64,000 bases of DNA from Eunapius fragilis. Its lineage: Eukaryota > Porifera > Demospongiae > Spongillida > Spongillidae. A program made the position numbers and the translations under genes. The stretch is from the NCBI GenBank assembly GCA_963681505.1, contig OY811981.1, positions 1,116,001-1,180,000 on the forward strand. The letters run 5' to 3'. Shown here piece by piece: positions 46,201 through 57,927 of the stretch. How positions within the stretch are numbered: the first letter of the stretch is position 1; each line of letters begins with the position of its first letter. Under the pieces are notes generated by a model, which saw nothing but the letters and a program-made list of their open reading frames with translations, made no database searches and was not told the DNA's origin.

Positions 46201-49200
46201 CCACCTCCCTCCCTCCTCCTGCCCTCCCTCCCCTTCCTTCCTTCCTCCTCCTTCTTCCCTTACTCCTTCCTCCCTCCTGCTTTTTCCCTCCGTCCTCCTT
46301 TCCTCCGTCCTCCTTCCTCCCTACACCCAATGTTGCTTTATTGCAGCTTCTTGAGAAGTCGTGACAATGCAGCATATGAGGAGGAAGAGCAGTGTCAGGT
46401 ATTGCCAACTATCCATTCATATTGTTCCTCCCAATTGAAGCAACGATGCTCTTGGCATAACTAGAACATGGACCAACCTCTGTCGCACTATTTTATCAAT
46501 TCAAGTCACAACACATACCTTGAAGGGGACCAGCTGAAGGGTACATCCAGCTGTGAGGCCTATGTGCGTGCCCTTCTCCAGGGATGTCGCTGTTTGGAGA
46601 TAGACTGTTGGGATGGTGGTATGTTTGACAAATATGGCCATTATAAGTTATTAGCACTTACAATTAGCCCACCCCCCCCTCCCCTTCCCAAGGTTAACGT
46701 TTAATCTCCAATCGTCCTTATGTATGGTGCATGGTTTGTACATAAGGACAATGTTGAAGTATAAAACCAATGGCATCAACTTAGTAGCTAGAATTATCGC
46801 TGACCAAAAGTAGAATTAGTCACATGGCTAAAGTAATTTTATCACAGTGATCTGTCAAATCCTTATAAGGAAATAAGGATATCAAAGGCATCAAGTTGGA
46901 ATCAGGAACATTTGAATGGCAAAGCCGTACCATAGAATTGCATATTTCTTGTACTGCAAGTTGACAGCGGCAATGCCAATGGTACAAACTATGCTTACCG
47001 AGGTCATAGAGGACTACCAAATCATTGAAATATTCACGAAACTCTTTCAATGCGTGACAAAATTTCAATTGCTGATAATCTATAAACCACATGCCTGATT
47101 TCCAACGAAAAGAACTAATGTAATTCTCAATCATTCAGCCTTCTGATAACATAATTTTATTTTCATAATTACGTCAATATGCTACATCCAAGTCATTGTT
47201 AAAAAAAAGACCAATTACAGGTGGACAAGTTGTTAAAATCAGTATAGATTAGCTATTCTTAATACAAAGCTGAAAAAGGAGTGACCTTTTGCAATCGGAA
47301 AATGAAATTAGTTACTCTTCTTATAGTTCAAAAAAAGCACATCCTTAATTAAATACACTAACAGTGCTTAAATAAGGAAGAAGATACATTGATGTGTGTG
47401 TGCTCTGCACATTTGGTTGAAAAGGATATGATTTGTGTCCTACCCCATGTTGCTAGCTACACAAAAAATATTTAGCCCTGGAAGTATGCACAGTTTTAAC
47501 ATTACCTCCTTCCTTCCCTGCTCCCACACCTCTCAATCACTCTCTCCTGATAGCGCTGAGAGTTGGAGGAGACTCCATCATCGTATACCACGGACATACC
47601 CTGACAACAAAGCTTGACTTCACTGCTGTTGTTAATACAATTAGGGTGAGTGGCAATAATTAGGGTGATGGAGCTATGTGGATGTACTTCCTCCAGGACT
47701 ATGCCTTTCACGCTTCGTTGTACCCTGTCATCATATCCATTGAAAACCACTGCTCTCCCAGCAACCAAAGATGCATGGCTGAGCATTTTGTAGAAATCAT
47801 GGGAGATGTCCTTTGCAAAGACAACTTGGTGGAGATAGAAGGTAGGGAAAGACTTCCTTCCCCTACTGAGCTGCAAGGGAAGATCATCCTGAAGGGAACA
47901 AGTAAACGCAAGGAGGTAAATATGCATACCATACATAGAGCATTCGTTCACAGTTGTGTGGTTTGTGTTAGGGTAAGGCTCCTATAGCAACAGCCAGCAG
48001 TGAGGTGAGTTGAGTGGTGTATGGATCTTGCGTTAGTGAACCCCATGCATCTGTTTCTTCAGCTAAACCTCGCTGCAGTGAACACTAATGTAAGGATGGG
48101 TTATCTCATGTTTCATTAGCAGCATCTGCTCCTATTCTAACAGGGTGTGGAAGAGCCAACGTGTGTAGTGTCAGATGATAATCAGCACATGTTGTCCATA
48201 TATGGTCTTGATGCGGTAACAGTGCACTAATGTGTGAGTGCCTATTTAACAAACCTTATTTCATTGTAGCCTAAGATGGCTGAACAGGACGATCAAGAAA
48301 CAACGTTTGTGGATGTGAGTTGTTTTGTTCTGCACTCCAATCTCACCCCCATTTCATTCCACTACATTACATCTCCATTCCATCTCCTATACGATAAATC
48401 ATTTTGGCTGTCACAGGACACTGCAAAGGCCCTAGAGGACTTGATAGTGTACTGCCGCTCGATTAGCATCAAGCCTTGGAGCTGGAAGGAACAGAGAAAG
48501 ACTACAGTTAGTGAGATGTTTTCTTTTGGGGAACCATCAGCCATGAAGCTATGCAGGAAGGAGCCGCACAGTAACTAACTGTTAATAACCAAAAAATATT
48601 GTAATATTTCCTACCTGACAGAGATGCTTGCCTGCACAGAGAGACAGCTAGTGCGTACCTATCCCAGAGGTACAAGGTTTGACTCGTCCAACTATGACCC
48701 AACCCTGATGTGGGGATGTGGTGTGCAAATGGCCGCACTCAACTTTCAAACACCAGGTAAACAATATGTTCTTTGGGAAGCCATTACAAACACCTTTGCT
48801 GACATGTCTAGATGTGTGGATGCACCTGAACCAGGGGTTCTTCAGACAAAATGGAGGGTGTGGCTATGTGCTGAAGCCGGAGGTGATGAGGAGATCCAGT
48901 CACAGTATGGTACCCTGTGGTCCTGTGCATACACTATCCCTGTCTAGCAGTGAATATGCTCAACAGGTTCTGTGGAATACTCTCCCTTGATGACAGAGCC
49001 TCATCCCAACATCCCTACTGTTGACCTGGAGATAGAGGTAAGGGCACACCCCTCCCTCAGTAAACCACAGCTATCTCATGCATAACCAACATACTGGTAC
49101 CTACCTCCTAGCTTATTTCTGGCCAATTATTGTGCCCATACAAGAAAAAATGTGTGGGTTTGACAGTCGATATACGTACATATGGAATTCCAGCAGATAC

Positions 49201-49848
49201 TTGTGTGTCTGATACGCCACTAGCATCGGTAAGCTCTCACATATTCCAAGCACTGTTTACATCATGTGTCCTCTTCTTATACAGCACAACTCGGCATTCT
49301 GGCCCCAGTGGGAACGTGGTACGTGTGTTTATAGGAAGAGGAAAATCCTTATGCCAGAGTTGGTAATGACCTTTCTAATTGCATTGCCCTAGAATTGTAA
49401 ATTAAAATTATCCTTTTGAGGATCTATGATCTGAACCTCACTTCTCCCTCTGTCCTCATTCCAACCTCACTGACTGCACCCTTCCTGTCTAGTGCCTTGT
49501 CTACTTCAGAGTAGAGGTTCAGTATAAAATTGGCAAGCCACAACTCTTTGGGCAAAACTGCATACCTCTCTTCAGCTTGCGACCAGGTAGGTGCCCTGGT
49601 AACGTATCTCAGCAACAAACATGTTATGCACTTCCAGCATCAAGTTTATACCACTAAGAACATCTGGGGGTGAGCTTATACAAGAGTCCGGGCTTTTTGT
49701 CAAGATTACAAAGGAAACAGACAGAAGTGGTGAACATGTGCTCACCTCCATCCACACCTCCATATCCACCCCTTCACTGAAGCAGAAACACACCAGACCA
49801 CGTCTTACACATCAAAACAGCTTTGAAGAAATTCCTGAATGTATGTAA
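43275..49848 (+). CDS. Phosphoinositide phospholipase C, delta/eta-like
   Basis: The enzyme hydrolyses PIP2 to IP3 and diacylglycerol. Exons 43275-43290, 43484-43692, 43853-44012, 44118-44425, 44489-44704, 44759-44810, 44876-44992 and 45044-45117 join in phase. They encode an N-terminal PH-like domain (ending [12 protein letters not shown]), a repeat-bearing linker and a PLC-type PH domain ([32 protein letters not shown]). Degenerate EF-hands follow, then the X domain with SSHNTYL and LEIDCWDGG (46468-46620) and YHGH and SIENHC (47590-47760). The Y domain has [15 protein letters not shown] (about 48655-48705) and [15 protein letters not shown]2-like tail ends at 49848. Catalytic His, Glu and Asp positions known from PLC-delta are kept. 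The end is tentative, because gtatgt at the stop could be a donor. Confidence 0.88.
43755..43825. repeat. GT microsatellite in a PLC intron
   Basis: Interrupted GT/GC-GT run between PLC exons 2 and 3. Repeated near 58408-58478. Confidence 0.85.
44237..44353 (+). repeat. In-frame 39-bp coding repeat in PLC
   Basis: Three copies of a 39-bp unit encode [13 protein letters not shown], then twice [13 protein letters not shown], an acidic 13-residue repeat in the linker between the two PH domains. Copies differ by a single base. Repeated at 58890-59006. Confidence 0.9.
45520..45572. repeat. Compound CA/CT microsatellite
   Basis: A CA run is followed by a CT run in a PLC intron. Repeated near 60173-60225. 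Confidence 0.9.
46180..46325. repeat. Polypyrimidine CCTCC tract in a PLC intron
   Basis: The intron between two EF/X-region exons is nearly all C and T, with irregular ccctcc and tccttc units. Repeated at 60833-60978. Confidence 0.85.
46621..47555. other. Long PLC intron inside the X domain
   Basis: This intron of about 930 bp splits the catalytic X domain after CWDGG. It contains an inverted repeat (tccttatgta with tacataagga, 46712-46748). A 104-codon open frame on the minus strand (46820-47134) has no recognisable domain. A small transposon remnant is possible but unproven. Confidence 0.5.
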
Positions 49849-50506
49849 CTATCAGATTTATTAGGTTATCGAATACTTGCTATTTATATTTTATCACTCT
49901 CTTTATTGTGTATTTGAAAACAACATTGAGTGGAGTAGCTGCTTATATGAGTGGGGGGGGGGGGGGTAGCAAATGAACCACACACAATGGGCCAGAAGCA
50001 CCCATTATGGAAAAATATTGCAATGAGGAACATGTCGCAGAGAGATGCAATATGTTGCATGTACTGCTATGTAGCCTCTAAGGGATTGCACTTCAAAACA
50101 AATTTACCAAAAGGGTATTCAAGACAATTTCCCTCCAAATAGAAGAGCATTCATTAATTTTAATTGTGACGTTAGGTCCAAATGGTGGTGCAGTGAGGAG
50201 GTGGACCAAGGTGCAAATTTGTAGGCAATTTCTACAACCTTGATTGCACTCACTGCATACACTTATTACATCAACACACGCAATTACCAGTCTGGACAGT
50301 TCATGCACTTCATTTCAATTGTATCAAATATGGATATGTGACCTCTATAATTGCCACCCTCATAACTCACCCTCGAGCTATGTTACTGCAATGGTAGACG
50401 TACATGTTCAATAATAATCAGGTGCGTTGAGATTCCGTCCAGACTGCTGCAAAGCAGGCTGTTTCCACAGGTGTTGTGGTGTTTGCCATTATCAGAATCA
50501 TGTAGG
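49849..50506. other. PLC 3' flank to the second gap
   Basis: Unique sequence with a G14-like run (about 49952-49966). No gene is supported. The last 80 bp are open on both strands into the N gap, too short to interpret. Confidence 0.5.
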
Positions 50507-50706
50507 NNNNNNNNNNNNNNNNNNNNNNNNNNNNNNNNNNNNNNNNNNNNNNNNNNNNNNNNNNNNNNNNNNNNNNNNNNNNNNNNNNNNNNNNNNNNNN
50601 NNNNNNNNNNNNNNNNNNNNNNNNNNNNNNNNNNNNNNNNNNNNNNNNNNNNNNNNNNNNNNNNNNNNNNNNNNNNNNNNNNNNNNNNNNNNNNNNNNNN
50701 NNNNNN
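50507..50706. other. Assembly gap (200 N)
   Basis: A second run of exactly 200 N. The sequence resuming at 50707 is the same as that at 36054. Confidence 0.99.
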
Positions 50707-53523
50707 TTATGTGCCAAGTTATGACAATGCACTGAACATGACCATTTTTAACAGCTCACACATACGAAGTCAAATAGCTATACCATGTAATAGTACAGCC
50801 TACTTACAGACTTTTTTGCATGGGATAAATGCCACAAAACTACCTTATTTAGCCTCTCGTAGGTGACCTGATGTACAGCACACAGAATGATGGCAAGGAC
50901 ATTATCAATGCCAAAGCAATTAAAACAAGCAGGTCAATGCATTATACAAGCTCATCATCTGATACATGTACCTACTTCTCAGACATGGTCTTGTTGTACA
51001 TGGACAGTAAATAAATTTTTGGATTGCCTTGGTCATGATGACACAATGTGTACTACACATAACCCATGACGGTCCTTCACTGTTAGCTAGCATACCTTTT
51101 CTGGAAGCTCGTCACCATGAGGGCACTCCAGCTTGAACTTCTCTCCATTTGCACCAGTCAGGTAGTCAGTTTCAGGGTTAAATCTCAGGTCCCCAGCCAA
51201 GGCCAGTGCAGTTACAAGCTAACCATAAATAGAATTCAGTGCATCACCTGACCACATCTTCTGAGATCTCAAATGGTAATAAACACACATGTTGCACACA
51301 TAAGTTCAGATACCTCGGGTGATGCAACAAAGCCATGGGTTTCAGGATTGGAGTCATTGCGGCCTGTGAAGTTTCTGTTGTAGCTAGTAACAATCGTGTT
51401 CTTCTCTCCCTTTTTGATGTCTTTTCTGTTCCACTGACCAATGCATGGGCCACACGCATTAGCCAAGACCACACCCCCTATGTCCTTGAGCGGTGTGTCC
51501 TGCAAAGCGGAAATGTGACCCAAAGTATAACCAATACTTCAGCTGGTGCTTACTATGCCATCTCTCTCCATTGTGGCCCTAATCTGCTCAGAGCCTGGAG
51601 TTACAGTAAAACTGCTCCTGAAGGCATTCTTGCATCACTAACAATACACGCATATTGCACACCACTCACTTGGCCTTGACACCATGCTTCAATGCCTGCT
51701 TTGCAACACTAGCTGACCGAGTCATGTCTTCATATGAGCTGTTGGTGCAGCTCCCAATAAGAGCTATTATTGAAACAAATACACTCATCACCACCAACAG
51801 GGCTGGACACATGCAGTATTAGTATTAATGATCTGATTTATATAAATTATTCGGGTGCAGGAAATAATTATAAAAAACATACCAACTTTGATTTCCAAGG
51901 GCCAACCATTTTCTTTGGCATTTTTTCCTAACTGTGATATAGGATTAGCTCTGTCTGGTGTGAATGGTCCATTGACAAGTGGTTCAAGCTAAATGGAAGG
52001 AAAACATGAAATTTCCCTTAACCAAAGCCAACTTCACCTTGTCCAAGTCAATCTCAACTAGCTGGTCATAGTTTGCCCCTTGGTCTGGTACAAGTAGGTC
52101 TTCATTATTCTCTGCTTGCTCAGCAAGAGCTACAGAGTAGGGAAGCCATAAGGTTGGTAAGCTGAAACGAGCATCAAGCTAACACTGCCCTCCACCTACC
52201 AAGGATCAGGCTAACACTGCCCTCCACCTACCAAAGATCAGGCTAACACTGCCCTCCACCTACCAAGGATCAGGGTAACACTGCCCTCCATCTACCAAGG
52301 ATCAGGGTAACACTGCCCTCCATCTACCAAGGATCAGGGTAACACTGCCCTCCACCTACTGAGGATCAGGGTAACACTGCCCTCCACCTACCAAGGATCA
52401 GGCTAACACTGCCCTCCACCTACCAAGGATCAGGGTAACACTGCCCTCCACCTACCAAAGATCAGGCTAACACTGCCCTCCACCTACCAAGGATCAGGGT
52501 AACACTGCCCTCCATCTACCAAGGATCAGGGTAACACTGCCCTCCATCTACCAAGGATCAGGGTAACACTGCCCTCCATCTACCAAGGATCAGGGTAACA
52601 CTGCCCTCCACCTACTGAGGATCAGGCCCTCCACCTACTAAGGGTCAGGCCTCCACCTACTAAGGGTCAGGCTAACACCCCTCACAAACCTAAACATCCT
52701 GCTAGCAACAACCAAAGCTGGTCACAAGCCCTAATTCATTTAGGTTAAAGGGGAAAGCCCATGTCTTCAAGCCATACCAACAAAATGCCTACAAAGCAGT
52801 GCACACATGAATGATACCTCCTCTAGCTGTGGCTTTGAGATAAGCACTCATCCTCTTGTTGAACGGGAAAAGGGATGTTGTAGCACCAACTTCTGCTCCC
52901 ATGTTGCAGATAGTTGCCATGCCTACACAAAAAAGCAGCATTATACAAGTACTACAATGGACCATTTAACCATAGAGATGACAGCAAAGAGACAACCACA
53001 ACCAAGCAATGATGGTATCAGAGGCACAAGCAATGATGGTATCAGAGGCACAAGCAATGATGGTATCAGAGGCACAAGCAATGATGGTATCAGAGGCACA
53101 AGCAATGATGGTATCAGAGTCACAAGCAATGATGGTATCAGAGGCACAAGCAATGATGGTATCAGAGGCACAAGCAATGATGGTTCAGAGGCACAAGCAA
53201 TGATGGTATCAGAGGCACAAGCAATGATGGTATCAGAGGCACAAGCAATGATGGTATCAGAGACACAAGCAATGATGGTATCAGAGACACACGCATCAAA
53301 GAGATGAACAATGTGATGCATTTAACTAGGAGATTTTCTATCTAATTTCAAACCCAGTAAAGGGTTCATTTCACCAAGCTAGACTGTACCTGTGCAAGAA
53401 ATGGAATCAACACCTGGTCCATGGTACTCTATGATCGCTCCAGTTCCTCCAGCCACAGTAAGGACATCTGCCACTTTCAGTATGATATCTACACACACAA
53501 GCACGAACACGCACACACACAAA

Positions 53524-53558
<35 letters not shown>

Positions 53559-54123
53559 ACATCAGCACAGCATTTAGCAGACCTGGTGTGTGTGGATGTT
53601 ACCTTTTGGGGCTGCCCAGCCCTTCAGTGAGCCAGTCAAACGAACACCTATAACCTGAGCAACAAAATAGCTTCATGTAACAACTGCTGACATGATTGAA
53701 ATCAGTTCTGCACATTTTTAACTGGCACAAAGGAAGCAAACATGCTCGTGAATATATTAGCACCAAATGATCATGTGATATTTATAATGCTACAATCTGC
53801 ATTCCTCAGTTAGAAGGTGTCAACCTTTGTGACTACTTAATCTGAGACCTATTATGTGGAACTAAAAGAATACCAGTAACGGGATGACAATTATATGTAG
53901 CAGTGGAACTGCCCACTTTCCAATACAGGTTACCAGAAGCCCATTAGTATAATCATTACCTTTGGACATTTGAGTTCCCAAGGAAGTCCAGCCATCACAT
54001 CCACAGCATCTGCTCCACCCACACCCACACAAACTCCTGCTAGTCCACCTAATAATAAAATGAAGAAATTTAATACTGAAAGTACACATCATATAATCAC
54101 AACTAAACCTGAAAAGCAAAGTA

Positions 54124-54180
<57 letters not shown>

Positions 54181-55496
54181 GCACACACACACACACCTCT
54201 ACCTACCTGCATTGGGTGTGTGGCTGTCAGTTCCAATCAAAAGCAGTCCCGGAAAGGCATAGTTCTCCAACACAATCTAATATGATTGATGCAAAACTAA
54301 ATAACAGCTCTCAGTGTACATTACCTCATCATCCCCTCCTCCCTACCCCTCCTCCCTCCATTACCTGATGTATAATACCACTGCCTGGTTTCCAAAACCC
54401 AACTCCGTACTTGGCAGCACCAGAGGACAAGAACTGGTACACCTCCTTGTTCACTTCCTACAAGGCAAAGAACTGCTTGTGGGTGTGTGGCTACTGATAA
54501 AACCTAGAGTATAGGGATGAGGGATGAGGGGCGGGAGCTATGGGAGGGTAGCTATGGGAGGGGGGAGCTATGAGAGGAAGAGGGACTAAGAGAGGGGGAC
54601 TATGGGAGGGAGAGGGACTGTAGGAGGGAGGGGGCTATGGGAGGGGGACTAAGAGAGGGGGACTATGGGAGGGAGAGGGACTGTAGGAGGGAGGGGGCTA
54701 TGGGAGGGGACTATGGGAGGGGGACTATGGGAGGGAGAGGGGCTGTAGGAGGGAGAGGGCTATGGTAGGGGGACTATGGGAGGGAGAGGGGCTGTAGGAG
54801 GGAGAGGGCTATGGGAGGGGGACTATGGGAGGGAGAGGGGCTGTAGGAGGGAGAGGGCTATGGGAGGGGGCTATGGGAGGGGGACTAAGAGAGGGGGATT
54901 ATGGGAGGGAGAGGGGCTGTAGGAGGGAGAGGGCTATGGGAGGGGACTATGGGAGGGAGAGGGGCTGTAGGAGGGAGAGGGCTATGGGAGGGGGCTATGG
55001 GAGGGGGACTATGGGAGGGGGACTATGGGAGGGAGAGGGGCTGTAGGAGGGAGAGGGCTATGGGAGGGAGACTATGGGAGGGAGAGGGGCTGTAGGAGGG
55101 AGAGGGCTATGGGAGGGAGACTATGCGAGGGAGAGGGGCTGTAGGAGGGGGGCCATGACAGAGCGGGGTATAGCAGGGGCTATGGGAGGGGGACTATGGG
55201 AGGGGGACTATGGGAGGGAGGGCTATGGGAGGGGCTATGGGTGGGGGCTGGGGCTTTATACTTTTGCTTTCGCCAGATCTTCATTTGCACCGACTTCAGC
55301 TTCGATCAGATGATCGCAATGGATAGTTGAAGGCACAGCTACCTACACACAAACAACGCAGTAACTCCATCTCCCTCATTTACACATTGATTGCCAGCCT
55401 ACCTTTGGTAGACCACTGCTGATAAATTGCAACATGGCCATCTGTTTAAAATGAAACAAAGTTAATTGTGAAATGTCCAAGACAAGCACACACACA

Positions 55497-55533
<37 letters not shown>

Positions 55534-57800
55534 CTGAGCTGTAGCATCTTGCATGGCCACTCGATCAGGTCTGAGGAGAAGGTATGATTCTCCTCGAATG
55601 ACCTCCTATGACCGAGAAGGAACTTAAGAACACACCAGAATACTTGGACTAAAAAGATGGGCAAAATCAACTTCACCCGCTCCATACCTATCTATCACCT
55701 GCCCCATACCTATCTATCACCTGCCCCATACCTATCTATCACCTGCTCCATACCTATCTATCACCTGCCCCATACCTATCTATCACCTGCCCCATACCTA
55801 TCTATCACCTACTCCATACCTATCTATCACCTGCCCCATACCTATCTATCACCTGCCCCATACCTATCTATCACCTGCCCCATACCTATCTATCACCTGC
55901 CCCATACCTATCTATCACCTGCCCCATACCTATCTATCACCTGCCCCATACCTATCTATCACCTGCCCCATACCTATCTATCACCTGCTCCATACCTATC
56001 TATCACCTGCCCCATACCTATCTATCACCTGCTCCATACCTATCTATCACCTGCCCCATACCTATCTATCACCTGCTCCATACCTATCTATCACCTGCCC
56101 CATACCTATCTATCACCTGCTCCATACCTATCTATCACCTGCCCCATACCTATCTATCACCTGCTCCATACCTATCTATCACCTGCTCCATACCTATCTA
56201 TCACCTGCCCCATACCTATCTATCACCTGCTCCATACCTATCTATCACCTGCCCCATACCTATCTATCACCTGCTCCATACCTATCTATCACCTGCTCCA
56301 TACCTATCTATCACCTGCCCCATACCTATCTATCACCTGCCCCATACCTATCTATCACCTGCTCCATACCTATCTATCACCTGCCCCATACCTATCTATC
56401 ACCTGCTCCATACCTATCTATCACCTGCCCCATACCTATCTATCACCTGCTCCATACCTATCTATCACCTGCCCCATACCTATCTATCACCTGCTCCATA
56501 CCTATCTATCACCTGCCCCATACCTATCTATCACCTGCCCCATACCTATCTATCACCTGCTCCATACCTATCTATCACCTGCCCCATACCTATCTATCAC
56601 CTGCTCCATACCTATCTATCACCTGCCCCATACCTATCTATCACCTGCCCCATACCTATTTATGTACAGGTCACCTTTTAATGCGTTCACATGGTTTGGT
56701 TAATGAACTCTGTCAAAGCTGTGCAGTGCCAACCATGCCAGACCCACAGCCATTGGGTACAGTGGCACTCTGCCCACTAGTCATAAGGTCCACTTTATCG
56801 TCTAATGAATTAAATTAATTAATTATGTAAGGTTATAATTGCCAAAGCACACTTGTGTATGCAAGTCTGCTTGTTGGTCCACAGCAAGATCACCAATCAG
56901 ACAGTACCCGCTCAACAGTCGATAATCAGCCTACACCTCTATAAAAATTAATGCTTCATTATTGTCAGGTTTAGCTTTAACGCTAAACTCCCTAACAGCA
57001 TTATGTCTCTTCACTTACAGAATTGCTTTTCAAGGAACCTTAATGGTGCTTAATAATTGTACCTTCAATGGTGCTTAATAATTGTACCCTCAATGGTGCT
57101 TAATAATTGTGACTCATATTCATCATTTCCGTACCACTATGCCAAAATCGTTTTGTGTAAACGTAGTACAAATACCAGCCCAGTGACCACACCCACTATA
57201 CTCCACTGAGAAATGCACCAACACTAAGAAATGCACCCACACTAACACACCTGCCCTATTCACTAACACACACCCTCACACTAACACACCTGCCCTATTC
57301 ACTAACACACACCCTCACACTAACACACCTGCCCTATTCACTAACACACACCCTCACACTAACACACCTGCCCCTTTGGATCATCCAGGTGGCCATACAA
57401 GATCTTTTCTGACAACGTTAAAGGTCGTCCAAGTCTGAAGGATACAGAACATAAGTTCCCCTCATTACCACAACAAAAACCTAAGATTCCAATTAATACG
57501 CACGAACACATAACGTCATTTACCTCTCTCGTACGACCTTTACATTGCTCCGAAGCCTCTCGTAATTAATATATTTATCCTTGTCAAATTTGCTCATCGG
57601 CACCTATGTTATCGAAACGCAACAAGAATAGCGGTGTGTGCGACAGTTTGGTACCCACTTTCTGATGGAGAGCGGTAGAATGTGTCAACCATCTCCTTCC
57701 ACCGCCCGGTACAGCACTTGAAATTTTCTTTTTGAAAACAAAAAAGTATCCATGGGGAAGGCCGGTAACAACTTACCTTCAAGAAAGCGCTCCTCAACAT
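50707..57800 (-). CDS. ACO2: Aconitase, second copy, 3' part missing
   Basis: Carries the same exons as the first copy, from the tentative start (57800) to the CGPC exon and the following exon near 51100-51220. It stops at the N gap. The exons for the C-terminal swivel domain (equivalent to 34947-36053, including [18 protein letters not shown]) are absent, so as assembled this copy cannot encode a working enzyme. No coding difference from copy 1 was noticed in the exons compared. Confidence 0.85.
52178..52673. repeat. 32-bp minisatellite, second copy
   Basis: Same unit order and length as at 37525-38020. Confidence 0.93.
53005..53293. repeat. 24-bp minisatellite, second copy
   Basis: Same as at 38352-38640. 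Confidence 0.93.
54523..55253. repeat. G-rich minisatellite, second copy
   Basis: Same as at 39870-40600. Confidence 0.92.
55680..56659. repeat. 22-bp minisatellite, second copy
   Basis: Same number and order of units as at 41029-42008. One base differs (cacctactcc at 55811 instead of cacctgctcc). Confidence 0.95.
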
Positions 57801-57927
57801 CTTCAAAGCAATATGCACGTGACTGCATGTGACGAAACAAGCGATTAAAATTGCTATATGTACTGCAGTGTGCATGTGAGATCATGTTAAAATTGAGTAT
57901 TAACACGTAGTATTACACGTACTACGG
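57801..57927. promoter_or_regulatory. Second copy of the ACO2/PLC bidirectional promoter
   Basis: Same as the segment at 43150-43274 but 2 bp longer through an AT insertion. The CACGTG E-box is kept at about 57816-57821. Confidence 0.6.

Noticed and set aside
45755..46408. 217-codon minus-strand frame rich in G, K and R
   Set aside because: It is the antisense of PLC exons plus the CCTCC tract, with no domain. The PLC frame on the plus strand is clearly the real one.
50418..50735. Frames on both strands entering the second gap
   Set aside because: Most of their length is N and the remaining 25-30 codons match nothing I recognise.
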